Of a stretch of DNA of 64,000 nt, positions 40,616 through 55,659 are shown one piece after another. This DNA is from Chaenocephalus aceratus. Lineage: Eukaryota; Chordata; Actinopteri; Perciformes; Channichthyidae. The notes beneath the pieces are model-generated. The model saw nothing but the letters and a program-made list of their open reading frames with translations. It had not been told where the DNA came from and did no database searches. Every line of letters begins with the position of its first letter. Position 1 is the stretch's first letter. A program made the translations under genes and the position numbers. The stretch spans positions 2,056,086 through 2,120,085 of the forward strand of contig CM043790.1 of the NCBI GenBank assembly GCA_023974075.1, read 5' to 3'.

Positions 40616-41985
40616 ATGGAATCATCCAATGAAAATGAGACTGTCGTTAAAGAGGTGGAGCAGCATGTACCAGGCCAAGACACTGTGGGTGTTTCTCAAT
40701 GTCGAGGACGCTTCCTTGTCCTCCGAGTCAGGTCCATCAGAGGCAAGGCAAGAATCATTCCTGGCTTTCGGAGAGCAAAGAATGGAACAGGCTAGCAAGT
40801 GTGCAGGTGTGCGTCATATGAGAGGCCCCGCCTTACATTTTCCGACAAAGATTTGGGGAATTGGTCCGTGCGCAAAGCATTGTGTGGATTTTAAGACCGC
40901 GGAGTCTACACATGTGCAGCCTCGAAATTTCCAGCAACGAATTACGCCGGCCTCGGTAGAATTCCAAGGATCCTGGACATTGGAACAGTCCTTCGGCGGG
41001 ACTCGATGAAGTAGTATCCTTGAAATAGTGGCTCTGGAGCAGCCTTCCTCGACATTGAGAAACACCCTGAGTCAAATGGAGCAGACAATAACCTAAACAC
41101 TTTCATTGAAGAAGAGAGTGTTGCTGAAGATGCCAAGCAGACCCGTCCACACCATGAAGAAGACATAGATGATGATGATGTTATCATTGACCCAAACTAC
41201 AATCCATCCTCTGATGAGTCCTCTGTCCCTGAAAATGAAGACAGTCTGGCAGCAACTTCAGAACATTATGGTCCTCATCTAGAGGATGTGTATGAAAACT
41301 TTACGGTCAAAAGGAAACAACATAAATACCTCAGCCCAGAAACATGGAAGCAAAATGAATCCAAGAAGAAACATCTCAAAAGAATGGCATACAAGGCCAA
41401 AGGTGGCAAAGAAATAGCTGGAAAGGCTATGGGCCTTCCCTGCAATTCGAAGTTCTGTCAGCGAGTCACAACTCGAGACTGTCAATCCATTACAGAAGAG
41501 CAGAGGCAGTGTATATTTGAGAAAGTTTGGTCAATGGACAACTGGGAAGAACATCGGTTATACGTCACCACTTTGGTCACAAAGGTTGCAATGAAGCAAA
41601 ATAAAGTTGGTGAGGGATCCAGGCGCAGTTCATCATTTTCCTACCAACTGAAACAACTTCAGGATGGAACACATTTTAAAGTGTGCAAAGCTTTTTTTCT
41701 TCTACACTTGGTATCCCTGAAAGAACCATAACACTGGCTGAACAAAGACACCATCGACCATGACGAACAAGTGGCAGACCCGTCAACTACATCTGGCCCT
41801 AAGAGTGGCAAAAATGCAAAGCTGGAAACTGCTGTGACAGATTTCCTTCAAGAAGTTCCTTCACCCAGGCACAACCATCTCCCAACTACATCGGGAATCT
41901 CAACAGGCATCAAGGCGAGGAGGTTTCAGGACCTTCCGTCCATGAAACATGTCATGCCCTTCGAGTGTCATCAGCTTGTTGACAA
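40616..41985 (+). pseudogene. Transposase-like gene of the ATAT-target element, decayed
   Basis: The frame starts at ATG 40616 after a likely acceptor (CCTTTTTGGTAG), is interrupted at about 40686 by a small MITE and resumes at about 41070. An acidic region (EEDIDDDDVIIDPNYNPSSD) is followed by a basic stretch and a domain with FCQRVTTRDCQSITEEQRQC, then SFSYQLKQL and HFKVCKAFFL. That last pattern, VCK-x-FFL followed by TLGIPERT in a shifted frame, is a signature I have seen in unnamed animal transposon proteins. Frameshifts near 41700 and 41750 break it. The remaining frame (41771-42000) lacks the expected catalytic part and runs into (CA)n. The longer frame at 40596-41009 is an artefact of the MITE. 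Confidence 0.6.
40687..41067. mobile_element. Small MITE inside the transposase gene
   Basis: Perfectly matching inverted ends GGGTGTTTCTCAATGTCGAG (left 40687 on; right ends at 41067). Removing it rejoins the host reading frame. The apparent target is CTG or TG, so the superfamily is unclear. Confidence 0.75.
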
Positions 41986-42000
41986 TTTGCCACATAATTC

Positions 42001-42001
<1 letters not shown>

Positions 42002-42070
<69 letters not shown>
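42002..42070. repeat. (CA)n microsatellite
   Basis: An uninterrupted run of CA inside the ATAT-target element, right where its coding sequence stops. Confidence 0.97.
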
Positions 42071-42072
<2 letters not shown>

Positions 42073-43904
42073 TGACTGAGAAAGGTTCAGGGGAGAAACT
42101 GATTTAAATGGAAAAGGGTTAGCTACAATTAAAAACACAGCAAAGAAGAGCTGGAGGGAGTAGTGAGGAGAGGCACATGCCTCCTCAGGGTTTGATTTAC
42201 TTGCCTTTTGTTTTATTTAGCTAAGAGTGATTTAAGTTGTACCTTTTGAGTTTGCTATATTGAATTAAAGGGCCAAACTGCCCTTTCCTGAGTCTCTGTA
42301 TGCTCTTCTAGCATTTTAAACTGTTAGTGGCTGACCCAGCCCCATGGTCCGTCACCGTAATGCGGGAAAGGGAAGTGCACTGTATTGCCTAAGTCACTTA
42401 CTCCAGAAGTAATAAGGCCTAAGTCATGTTTCAAATTGCCTAAGTCACAACAACATGTTCGTAAATTGGCCTAAGTCATCTACATCTCTTATTTTACACA
42501 ATTGACAGACAGTGTTATGTGTATGTCAATAGTCATATATTGTCATAACCTTTTTGTGTGAAATAATTAATATATATCATATATTCTATATTTGGTTAAG
42601 ATTTTTCTGTTTTTTGAAAAACTTTCAAATATGACTTACATGTAGGCCATTAGTTTAAGAAGGTGACGATATGCCAAAAGCTTCCGTTATTTATTTTGGT
42701 TTCACGGCTTTCATGTCTATTGGCTTCTTAAAAACAGCGGGGATAAGCTGTTGAACTGCTGTTGTCTTTTGCCGGGCTCCGGTGATTGGCAAATCTGGGT
42801 GATGCCTTCTGATATGATTTAGCATGTTTGGCGTGTGTTTCCATTAGCATACCGCACCGCTATCGAACAACGCCGACACACCGTCCTCGTCCGATCCACC
42901 ACTCGCACACTTCATCGTTATTGTAGTACACAGGCAACCCGAAATGTTCCCACACAGCTGATTTAAAAGAAGCAGGTGGGTTCTAGCTCCTGTGTGTTAT
43001 CTGAAATCGCCATACTAACTTTTCTTCTTCTTGTATTTAGTTCGTTTTGTTGTTGTGTTTCTTCTTGTTCTTCATTTGTTGTTTAAGGGCGGATGCGCCG
43101 CGTCACGGATGCGCCGCGTCACGGCTGCGCCGCGGTTTTGGTCCGACCTCCTCGGGCTAACCCACCGGACGCGTCCCAGAAGCGTTTCAGAAGTGTAGCG
43201 TCGTGCGTGCAGGCTCGCAGTTTTGTTATTGATTTGGGCATCCTGGACATTTGTACTTCTACAAGAAAGTAAGTAGGCTATGTAGTTAAATGTTTTATTT
43301 TTGTGTCTGTTTAAATGGTGTTTATTGAATGGCTCTGTACTGTACCTACAAGTATTAATTAACTTTAAAACATTAATATGTAGTTGTTACCTTCCACTCC
43401 ACAAACTGCAGCGACTAAAAACCAGGCCTTGTCCTTTCTGATGTTGTCCTTGTAGTAAGCATTGGTTACATCATATCAAATAGTGTGTTTTTCCACTTCC
43501 ATGATGAAAATCTCGTCGTCCATTGTGCGTATCGTAGTGGAGGTGTTGTGATGAAGGAGGGGGGTCTGCTAAATTAGTATATGTGGGGGATGGGCCTGGC
43601 CCGGATGCTCACCTTTCCACTTCCTGCGAGGGGGGGGCTGCCTGCCCGACCTTATGTTACGGCTGCGCCGCGGCAAAAATAGGATTCATCCTAATTTTAG
43701 AGAAGCGCTGCGCCGAGCCGCTTCTGGGACGCTTCTGGGACGCTTCTGGACGCTTCTGGGACGCGTCTGAGCCGTAACGCGGCGCGTGTGGTGGAATAGC
43801 ACCCATTGACTAGAGTGGCCACGATTGTTATGACCGCCGCGGCGCAGCGCGGCGCGGCGCAGACGGACCCGGTGGAAACTGGGGGTTACACCTCTATCAC
43901 ACAC

Positions 43905-44592
43905 CCTTTAGGCTTCTGCATTCAGGTTACTTCTTCCTACATGGACAGTGGGCTAAAACTGGTATAAGAGAGTGCTGAATAATCCAAGCTATTTACTATT
44001 CACGTGAAACAGGATGCGTGGTTCTATTAATCTTCAATTACAATGCTGAGAGGATGCCAGATAAAAAGAAGAGCAGGAAGCAGAAACAACAGGCTGTGCA
44101 GCTCGGGATGAGACACAGCTGGGGAAATCCCCTGGGAACATCGCCACAACACTGAACCCGGATTTCTTTTTGCGATGTTGCACTTCAGACTCAAAGGCTA
44201 TGTGATGTGTTCTCTAATCGCAGAGCCAGACCTCAATCTCTGACATTTGTTCATATTTGATCCAACTTTACGTGGCTGTATTGGCTGTATTGGTTGGCTT
44301 CTAAAGAAACACGTTTCAGTTATTAGGCTTCATTATTAACATACACATAAAGACGAAACACACCCTCTCTCTTATTATTTCTGTCTATTTGGCAGGAGGC
44401 GTTTGTAAAACAAACAGAAACAAGAAATATTTTACGGTTGAAGTCTGAAATCCCAGAAAATCTGAAACTTGATGCACTTTATTTAACATGCATAATATCA
44501 CATTTGGATATATTGTCATTGTAAGATTTTTTTCTTCCTTATCATGGCCTTTCATATTCTACCAAAAAAACAAGCGGGGACATTTACGTTCA
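43905..44592. other. Intergenic sequence, no gene seen
   Basis: No frame of note and no identified repeats. Confidence 0.45.
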
Positions 44593-44599
44593 GGGAGTA

Positions 44600-44962
44600 A
44601 ACTACTGTAACTAAGTACATTTTACTCAAGTGCTGTACTTAAGTACAATTTTGAGGTACTTGTGCCTTACTTGAGTATTTCCATTTAATGCTACTTTATA
44701 CTTCTACTCCACTATTTTTACTACTTCCAAATTATTTAAAAACAATCAGAACTTTGCTACTGATGCAACAATATTATCTTGAAATGTCACATTTAAATAT
44801 AATTATATACACAAAAGGCAATTTTTTTCCACAGTGAGTATTTACTTTATTTACTTTTGCTGATAAAATATTTTGAATGCAGGACTTACTTGTAATTAAG
44901 TATTTTGACAATAATGTATTGGTCCCTTTACTGGGGAGCATCTGAATACTTCTTCCAGCACT
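44600..44962 (-). repeat. ACTTGAGTAAA-type dispersed repeat, inverse copy
   Basis: It reads as the reverse complement of the 33.2-kb repeat (TTAAGTACAATTTTGAGGTAC, TACTTGAGTATTTCCATTTA) and ends in CTTCTTCCAGCACTG. Confidence 0.65.
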
Positions 44963-45129
44963 GATGTTCAGATTGATAATTAGTGTATGACAATGATTCC
45001 AACAGAAATGAAGGCTTGATCCTGCTTATTAGTTTTATCTCAGATTAGGTGACCCCACACAGCGCGCAGCACTCTAACACAGTGTGTCGGCTGGAAGCCT
45101 GCAGCAGGACCAGGTCACGGCCTGGACAC

Positions 45130-45545
45130 CAGGGGCGGCGCCAGGGCTGAAGCACCCCCCAGGATTGCCAAAGCACCCCCTGAGCACCCCCTAGAAATAT
45201 GTTTTTTTTTTTTTAATTATTATTTTTATTAAATTAAATTAGAAAAATTATTGATTACATCAATGCAAATGTGAAACAAACACATTTTTGACCAAAAACA
45301 TAAAGCCAACACAGGTGATATGATTAGGCCAATGGCCAGCACCCATTCGATTTTTGACCTACCCATAGGCTAAATTACTTTGTGACACTTGAGTGACTTC
45401 CTGTTAGCTAGAGCGCCAAATGATTTGCTAACAGCAAAGTGAAACATTTATCGTTTTTTAGTCCTTAAACGTCCCTGTGTGGACACTCAATCAAAACCAC
45501 CTGAAAGCGAGAGGGATTCTGCACATAATAGCATAGCCGCCACTG
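45130..45545. mobile_element. hAT MITE, perfect TSD
   Basis: CTGGACAC is duplicated exactly at 45122-45129 and 45546-45553. Ends CAGGGGCGGCGCCAGGGC and the complement of CAGTGGCGGCTATGC bound 416 bp with no coding capacity. Its left end resembles the embedded fragments at about 4250 and 37846. Confidence 0.93.
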
Positions 45546-45553
45546 CTGGACAC

Positions 45554-46980
45554 TCACACACTGCCTGACCTCTGACCCCTGAGACCTCTACCCCCACAGT
45601 TCAACCCTTCAACAGTCAGCAGCTTATTGATCCAGCTCGTGACCAAAAGACAGAATCACAAAGAGGAGAGGAGAACAGTCTTTAGAGGGAACTGTATTTG
45701 TTGCTGCTGTTTAGAAAATCATCTTTGGTTTTTATTCTCCATGACAGCAAATCTCTGCGGGAAGAGAAATTACGAGTAACAGTTAGGTTCAAAAGGGAAT
45801 CAACAAGAAGAGGAGAGGAGAGGAGAGGAGGAGATGAAAAGACAAGAGAAGGTGTGACGGGGCTCTATTTCTCCGTTCAAAACACTGGCGTAGTCGGTTG
45901 GGTTAAGCTCCAAAACTTTAATAACAGCAGCAACAAAATTAAATAACGAACCAGCACAACTTAAACAGAATAAATAAATGTCCAAATCAAACATCCATCA
46001 CTCCCGGAGAGTAAACGTGTTCAGCTGTTGCCTTCTCTGCAACGATCTCTCGAACACGTCCCAGCTGTTGCCTTCTGTGCAACATTCCCCGAGTTCCCCT
46101 TTCAGGGCCAACCCCGTCCCTTATTAACCCGTAGCCCCTCCCACCAGGCTTACCGTCAACAGGTGACAACAATTACACTCCAAACCACATTTCAATATAA
46201 CAATCGGACCCAAACATAAACAGGTTAACCACCTCTTAACATAATCATTTAACAAATTAACAAACACACAATAAATAATACATTGCATTGTTTCTTTTTA
46301 GGAAGAGAGCAGGAAATGTTTGGAGTGTGACTGTGTGTGCGTGTGTGTGTCGGCTGTCAGTGGCGGAGTCAGTCACTCATGTGATCTGCTCCGTCACAGA
46401 AGGAAAGAAAAGAGACAGAAGGAGGAGAAGAGGAAAGAACAGAAGAAAAGGAAGAGAAAGAGGTGAAAAGAGAAGAGATTATGATGAAATGAGAAGATAA
46501 GAGAAAAGAGAAGATGGTGAAAAAGAAAAAAGGAGTAGAGTAGAGAAGAGATGCCAAGAGTATAAAGGAGAAGAAAGGAGATTGAGGTGAAATGAAAAGA
46601 GGGAAAACAAGAGCAGAACATTGGAACAGAGGACTCAGTTAAATATGTATCACACACAGACAGAAAAGTGGCACACTGTATTCACATACATCAAATCACA
46701 ATGCAACACAACAATCCCCCCCCCCACACACCCCCTGCTCACTTTAGTTTTGCAGCATGCAAAGCACTTTGACAGCAGCTCAATCTTCACACCACTCCGA
46801 CTGGCTCTCATTGATTTCCATGGTGTTAGATGGAGTGGCAGGGTGCGCCGTGGGCCAATGAAAGGAGGTGTGCATGTGAAAGACTCGTTATGGCACACAT
46901 TATGTCCTTGTGACATCTGCACCTGGATCCATATGTAGACGTCCATGCAGTAAGACACACATGTACACCTGGGGCTCTAT
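45554..46980. other. Intergenic sequence with polypurine tracts
   Basis: The + strand is strongly purine-biased at about 45805-45860 (AGGAGAGGAGAGGAGAGG) and 46394-46600 (GAAAAGGAAGAGAAAGAGG). These tracts produce spurious Arg/Lys and Ser/Phe-rich frames. No domain-bearing frame is present. Confidence 0.6.
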
Positions 46981-47007
46981 TTCTTCTTCTAATAAAGTCA
47001 CCTATCA

Positions 47008-49751
<2,744 letters not shown>

Positions 49752-50420
49752 CCCTGTGACCTTCATGTACTTCCTGGCAGGCAGGTGTTAGGGCTGTAGG
49801 GGCTGAGCTGAGTGGCCAACAGGAAACGTTGTATGTTATTTATCAGCATGTCCGAGCGTCATAAATGACTCTGTTCCCTGCAGGCACACACACCGTGGCA
49901 GGTTTGGCTGTACTTCTAGTACAGAGACTGGGAGTATGTGCTTTGTTTTCTGTTCAATGATGGAGCCCACCTGTAATTACCCAACCCAGTCTCACGGCAT
50001 TTCGTGTTATAGTCACGACATTTAATCTATTGATTCGTGTTCACCAACACGATTTTCCCCTTTTTTTCGAGTCACACAGAACGATTTTAAAAGCAATGTA
50101 TTTCTATTGGTAGTATGTTTCGTGCCTGCAGCACGTCTTTTTGTCTGTTCGGGTCTTGTTCTTACTCAATATCAAGCCACGATTATTGTTTTTATCTTAA
50201 ATCGTATAATGTCGGACTTTTTTTGTCGTCTGTGAGGAAAAGAAATGGGGCTCAGAGCCTTTTTTTTAAAATGTCCTTCTAATTTGTTATTCCTTTCTAA
50301 ATAACACAGTCACCAATAACACACAAGTATCCTTGTTTTTATTTATTTGTTTAATTCCATAATCTCTGGCTTTTTTGGCATCCGTCAGGAACTGAATTTC
50401 AAAATAAAAACAACCGGAGT

Positions 50421-52117
50421 GTGTCATGAACGCAAGAAATCTACCCTCGTGGGGGCACGCTCATGTGATTGGCTTAGAATTGAGGAGACATCTGATTGGC
50501 TATAGATAGAAAAAATTACAAGTACGAATCGGCTGACCGTCAGGGGAGTCTCAAAAAACCCACACACGAATGCACAGCGATCCGTGCACAGAAAGCGGTT
50601 TGTGTTTGCAGGTTCAGAGGATTTAAACGGAAAACAAATATGTGAGGATCAAAAATACACATGTAAAACTTTTTTCTGTATTTGGATTTTATTTACATGT
50701 ATATGAAATGGAACACAAGTGTGAATCCTTTTGCGGATCATGAAATACAAGTGTGAATCCTGTGTGCATGTGTGTATTATGAGACTGTTCTGAGGTGGTG
50801 GATGATAGGTTTACATCTAAAAATGTATTTTTCAAACATTATTATTTTAATTTAATTTTTCTTTCTTTTTTTTTTTTAATGGTCCGCAATCTACCCGCAC
50901 CACACCAAGGTTACGCCGAGCGTCAAACAGCTGTTTGAAATGGAACGAAACCACGGCAGACTATCCAAAACTGGAATCGAACGCCCCCCCAGAACTACAC
51001 ATGCTGGCTATTGTGTTTCGCAAAATGTTCTATGTCTCCACTGAACGTTTTCCCCACAATTAGAAGTTGCCAGTATTAAACACATTGGTGTTATCAAATG
51101 TAAAACATATAATTAATAAATGGGTGAACATCGCTTGTGTCCATAATGCGCAGCATTAATATATACCCACATGACAGCTCATTGTTACTTTGTAATTCTA
51201 CTCCACTACAATTCAGAGGTTAACCTGGTATTTTTACTCCACTGCATTTATTTGAGTTACTTTGCAGATTCTGATTAATGATGTGAAATATAAACAACCC
51301 TTAAATCAGACTTTAGTTACACCTGAGTAAAATTCAGGGAAGGTGATTGTCAAGTGCCAACAATCAGGAGAGATATTTGATAGTTGGTGCTTGAGAAGAC
51401 TAAACATGTATCTGCAATTGACATGAATGGAAACGAGTAATAAAGTATATTCATTACTCGTTATTCTCTACTAATAGTTAATTAAAGACTGTATAATGGC
51501 TATTTTGCACATCCCTTTCAAAATGTCAAGATTTTTTAAGGTTTATTGACATATCATAACCTATACACAACTATGGTGTAGTCATGCAATGAATGAAAAA
51601 ACTTGGGTCGCAGCTGAGGTTCCTCAACAGTGCATTACAAGACATCTATCAATATGTGTGAATACCTCCACCATTAAACTGTCATATTCTGCACATTTCT
51701 TATACTATCTACATAAGAGTATAATTCACATGTATAATATCAGTTAAAATAAGTGCTTCACCAAGTTAACATTGCAGGAATGCAATATATTAGACGTTAA
51801 GTACTTTGTCAGGCTTAATATTTATCTTTTGATACCCCCAAAGCTTTTTTCTTATTTAAAAGAAGACCTTAATTTAAAGTATTATTTAATGTTTAAATAA
51901 AGGTTAATTCGTTTTTCTGTTTTGCACATCCTCCTATTAATATCATCCTGCACTAAACTGTTTTATTGTAGAGATCACTTATAGTATCTTGTTGATTTTT
52001 TATATTCTATATTTCTATCATTGACCTTCTACTTTCCCCCTATGAAAGTATTTACTCTTAATATTTCTTTCATCAAATATAACACATAAAAACAATAATT
52101 CAATAACGTGCTTTAAC
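50421..52117. other. Interior of the long-TIR element, left part
   Basis: AT-rich and non-coding. A short duplicated word GTGTGAATCC occurs at 50721 and 50751. About 51190-51285 is a fragment of the ACTTGAGTAAA-type repeat in inverse orientation. Confidence 0.4.
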
Positions 52118-52226
52118 CACTAGGCCAGGGGTGGCCAACCCGCGGCTCTCGAGCCGCTCTTTGCCTAGTTTCATGCGGCTCTTCAGTTCATATCGAATTG
52201 TATATGTGTGAGTTTGGGGGAGAGAC

Positions 52227-53622
52227 CAGTGGCGGCTGGTGGAAAATATTTTTGGTGGGGCTATTGATAGAGTGAGTAAAACATTTTTTTTGGGAGAAAT
52301 GACCCCTTAAATTAGAACTTCTGGTGATGTAATGGCGCGTTTCCAGTGCAGCGCGGAGCTCGCTTTAATGCTGCGTTCAGACCGGATGCGATGCGAATAT
52401 TCGCTTCGCTCTAAACGCTCCTATCGCATCGCTCTAGTCGCTCGAGTCTCACCGCAGCTGTCAGCTGTGTTTACTCGCATCATTCAAACAAGACGTGCTG
52501 GCTCGGGAGCTACAGCTACAACAACATGAACATATTTTACCGTGACTAAATTGTAATACACGTTTCTAAATGATGCCGACGTAACAACATACTGATACCG
52601 GTTAGTAAAAACCATGAATTAATGCTTTGACAAGTCTGCAGACAGACGGCAGGCGAAAAACCTTTTAGAATGCTTGTTCCCTGAATGGAGCTTGGCTAAG
52701 CTAACGCTATATATGCTCCGACCGTCCACACTCACAACAACGGCCGTTGTTGTGAGTGTGGACGGTCAGACATAAATAAACCAGCGACTGTATTCTCCAT
52801 GACACAGACAGTCTGTGGTTTGTACTTGTTTAACTTTTGTCTAGTTTCTGAACAGATCGTATCTGTCCCCGGCTGTTTGAAGAGCAAGCATGTGAAACAA
52901 AAGATAGCATTTACCTGTTTGCATCCAGCTAGCCATGTGAGAAGCCTTGTTGATACGTTTTGTCTTTTTCACGAGCTTGCTGTGATATATACAAATCGGG
53001 TTGGTCCGGTCCAAGGTCTTTAAGTATCAATTTATCTCCCAAACTTCTCCTTTCAAAAGGATTGGAGAGTAGCTCTTGGGCGGACCGAGGTTCCGGCGAC
53101 TCCACCTGCACACCATTCTCATCCAAATACTGCGTCACCTTGGTCACTCACGAGTCTAAAAAACAACTCCTCACGTCAACGCACGTAAGCAACATGGGCG
53201 CCAACGTGAGCGCCCACGTGACCAAAATATTTGTCGGCGCTGATTGGCTGAAATTATGTTTTGGCGGCACAGTTTACTATTGAGACTTTTGCAACCTGCT
53301 GGTTGCTGCTGTTTCGCTCGGGGGCTCTGCCCCGTAATGATAAACTAATGCCATGGGCAAGGCCAGGCAGGAAACAGGTGACTTATCAGTAACTTTAGAC
53401 ATCGTAACACAATTTTAAACGAGATTGTATTATAGATTATACATTTTTGTGATACTAATTGTATGATATTTACCTTTCATAAAATTTAAATATAAAATAT
53501 ATATTTTTTTTAAATATATATTTTTTAAATATATATTTTTTTATTTAATATTTATTTTTTATTTTGTATCTGGCAAGAGGTGGGGCGGCGCCCCTAGCGC
53601 CCCTATGGGCCGGCCGCCACTG
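52227..53622 (-). mobile_element. hAT transposon (TTF-finger type), nested, perfect TSD
   Basis: GGAGAGAC is duplicated exactly at 52219-52226 and 53623-53630. Ends CAGTGGCGGCTGGTGG and the complement of CAGTGGCGGCCGGCC. It is the inverse relative of 37080-39449. A segment at about 52360-52470 (TGCTGCGTTCAGACC start) is absent from that relative and looks like a further truncated insertion. Confidence 0.95.
52800..53147 (-). pseudogene. hAT transposase N-terminal fragment
   Basis: The minus-strand frame 53147-52929 begins MTKVTQYLDENGVQVESPEP and contains NPFERRSLGDKLILKDLGPD, then REKDKTYQQGFSHG. It is clearly homologous to the fragment at 37650-38820 but has a stop where the other copy reads RSWYTRKAWLAGC. 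Further minus-strand similarity (FC.PCLLF region, Cys/Phe-rich) follows around 52850-52900. The catalytic part is absent. Confidence 0.7.
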
Positions 53623-53929
53623 GGAGAGACACTGACTCCTGACTAGTGTTGACGGTGTACCGATACTTGAAAGGTACCGCGATACCCTGCCGTTAAAAAC
53701 GTTACTATTCCTCCGTTTCATTAGTATCGGTACTTTAAGAATGATGGAGGAAAGTACTCCGGTGAGAAAGCGCCGTTTAATAAGAGCCGTGTGTGTTCAG
53801 CGCTCTGCTTCCACTCCCTGCACTGCAGCTGTGCCTGCAGTCCCGCCCCTCTCAAGCACGCTCAAGTGCCTCCCCTCTCTCGTGCACGCGCTAGCTGCCA
53901 GAGCATGTGAGAAAACGAGAAGCATGGCT

Positions 53930-54072
53930 GCTAGTGGGAGTGCAACTGCCGCTGTGCCTCGGCTTGTTGACAAAAAAAGACGCCAGAAGCGACATTTGGA
54001 AGTATTTTAGCTATATCTCTGACAGTGAGGGCAAGCCTACGGACACCACGAGGCCTGTCTGTGAGAAATGTA
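53930..54072 (+). pseudogene. BED zinc-finger remnant
   Basis: In the frame starting AGC at 53988 the sequence reads SDIWKYFSYISDSEGKPTDT then CEKC, matching the aromatic W-x-YF start and C-x2-C of a BED finger. A frame change upstream and loss of the His pair show that it is only a fragment of a hAT transposase first exon. Confidence 0.65.
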
Positions 54073-54164
54073 TTAATTTTATTTAATACGAATTCTTGTC
54101 GTTTATTTTATTTATTGTTCTCATTGTTTAAAAGTTTGTGTTATGGTTCTGGTGTGAAATAAAG

Positions 54165-54193
54165 CACAATTACAATTACAATTACAATTACAT
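54165..54193. repeat. (AATTAC)n short tandem repeat
   Basis: Four to five units of a 6-bp repeat inside the nested hAT-like element. Confidence 0.85.
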
Positions 54194-54588
54194 TTAAGAC
54201 TGTTTACCTTTTTTTATTAAGAAAAGTATCGAAAAAGAATCGGAATCGCAATTCTTGACTTGGTATCGAAACCAAAATGTTGGTATCGTGACAACACTAG
54301 CTACTCCTGACAGTTAAACCTGATATTTAGTAGGTCTGTTAAGTATTGAATGCTGATAATTCTGACGTAATTTGGCCAGTCAAAGTAGTTTGGGCTCGGA
54401 TAAAATCGCTCCGTTACTTTCGTCCTGGCTCTCCCTACGTGTGTATGTGTGGTGTCAGGTGTCAGTATGAGAGGATGACAGCGCGTCTAATTTTGATGTG
54501 GCCCAAGAGCCAATCACAATAATACCTGTGATGCAGTGAACCAATCACCTTTGAGGGGGGGAAAACCTATCGTTGATTAAACACTATC

Positions 54589-54842
54589 CAGTGTTTCCCC
54601 TACCATTGTCTTGGAGGGGTGCTGCGCCCCGCCAACGGAGCCCCGCTTCCCCCCCTGATATTCAAGGTGTTTAAAAAAATATATATAATTATTTATTTTT
54701 TTTAATATATATATAGCACCAAATTGCAAATAATCTATAACTACTGTCACTTTTCACATTGAACATGTGCTCTTTTATTAAATAAACTAAACGCTTTCAT
54801 TTTAAGTTGTGAGTTTAGTGTTTTTGACCCTAAGAAACACTG
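54589..54842. mobile_element. Possible small hAT MITE
   Basis: Ends CAGTGTTTCCCCTACC and the complement of CAGTGTTTCTTAGGG, 254 bp apart. I found no matching 8-bp flanks, so it may be diverged or truncated. Confidence 0.45.
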
Positions 54843-55077
54843 ATGCATTAATCAATAACAATAATCCACAGCTCCTCTCTCTGCTCCAGAGGATTTAAAA
54901 AATATATATCCCAATGCCACAAAAATGCATCAGTGACGTGGTTGAAATCTTGTCTCCAGAAAACAAAAAACTGAAACAAGCGGTATCAGTGACTGTGTGT
55001 TTGATGTGGCTCTTTGCAGTCAAATAGAAAAAATGTGGCTCTTAACCTCTGACTGGTTGGCCACCCCTGCACTAGGC

Positions 55078-55651
55078 GGTGCACACAAGGTACACACAGC
55101 CATAATTACTTTGTATTATTAGTGTGGGACACTTATGTATGTATAACATTTGAAGATGTTTAGTTTTATTCATGTTTTCACATAATTTTACAGCATATTG
55201 CTATATTATTTCAGACTCAGTATTTACATTCTTATATTCAAAGACAATCAGTAATATCTTTACAAGTCCTTTTCTGTCAGCTGTGCACCGTTATGGTGTA
55301 AATATAACCTATCTACCAATTAGATCAAATGTAAAAGTCAGCCGAATTAGTGTTGATACTGCAAGTATTATGTGAAGAGAAATGTAAGATGTTGTTTAAT
55401 TGTTGATATATTTATGATCCACGTCAAGTATTCAGTTTCAGCGGCATTTCTTCCAGTTTTTCCAAAGGTCTTCTCATCAGGGCTCTATAAATAAAGAACT
55501 ATGGCAGATCTGTAATATGTAATGCAGCCGAACCGTGTATTACAATGCCGTTATGTGATGACTTTCAAAGAGAAATGCAAAAACACTCAGAATAAAGTAT
55601 TATTTTCTTTAAAAAAAAGGTTTTTCGGATTTGATATGGCATGAACACCAT
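55078..55651. other. Interior of the long-TIR element, right part
   Basis: Non-coding AT-rich sequence. A 67-codon frame at 55172 has no recognisable domain. Confidence 0.4.
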
Positions 55652-55659
55652 ATCCCTAC

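Larger units (their letters stand above)
39809..42668 (+). mobile_element. ATAT-target DNA transposon, superfamily uncertain
   Basis: Terminal repeats of about 45 bp start CGTCACCTTCTTAAACTAAT on each strand. ATAT flanks both ends (39805-39808 and 42669-42672). Next to each end, GCCTAAGTCA-like decamers recur in both orientations (left: about 39829, 39865, 39958, 39979, 40010, 40032; right: about 42386, 42418, 42440, 42468), resembling transposase binding sites. It carries a decayed transposase-like gene. A 4-bp target would suit the Sola superfamily, but I cannot confirm this. Confidence 0.75.
39486..43896. mobile_element. hAT transposon, 4.4 kb with nested element, perfect TSD
   Basis: TCACACAC is duplicated exactly at 39478-39485 and 43897-43904. 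The left end is TAGGGGTGTAACGGTTCAC and the right end mirrors TAGAGGTGTAACCCC. Outside the nested element (39809-42668) its own sequence is about 1.5 kb. The right part is GC-rich (about 43083-43880), with repeated GACGCTTCTGGGACGC and GCTGCGCCGCGG words, probably a further small insertion. No hAT transposase remains. Confidence 0.9.
53643..54302 (+). mobile_element. hAT-like element with BED remnant
   Basis: Ends CTAGTGTTGACGGTGTACCG and the complement of CTAGTGTTGTCACGATACC. ACTCCTGA is found on both sides (53635-53642 and 54303-54310). Inner sequence repeats GGTATCG/CGATACC words near both ends. About 660 bp. Confidence 0.8.
52126..55069. mobile_element. hAT transposon with three nested elements, perfect TSD
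   Basis: CACTAGGC is duplicated exactly at 52118-52125 and 55070-55077. Ends CAGGGGTGGCCAACCCGCGG and the complement of CAGGGGTGGCCAACCAGTC, with GCGGCTCT/ATGTGGCTCTT subterminal motifs. About 2.3 kb of its length is later insertion. It has no transposase of its own. Confidence 0.95.

Noticed and set aside
40596..41009. 137-codon frame in the ATAT-target element
   Set aside because: Most of it lies in a MITE inserted in the transposase gene and in a different frame from the flanking coding sequence.
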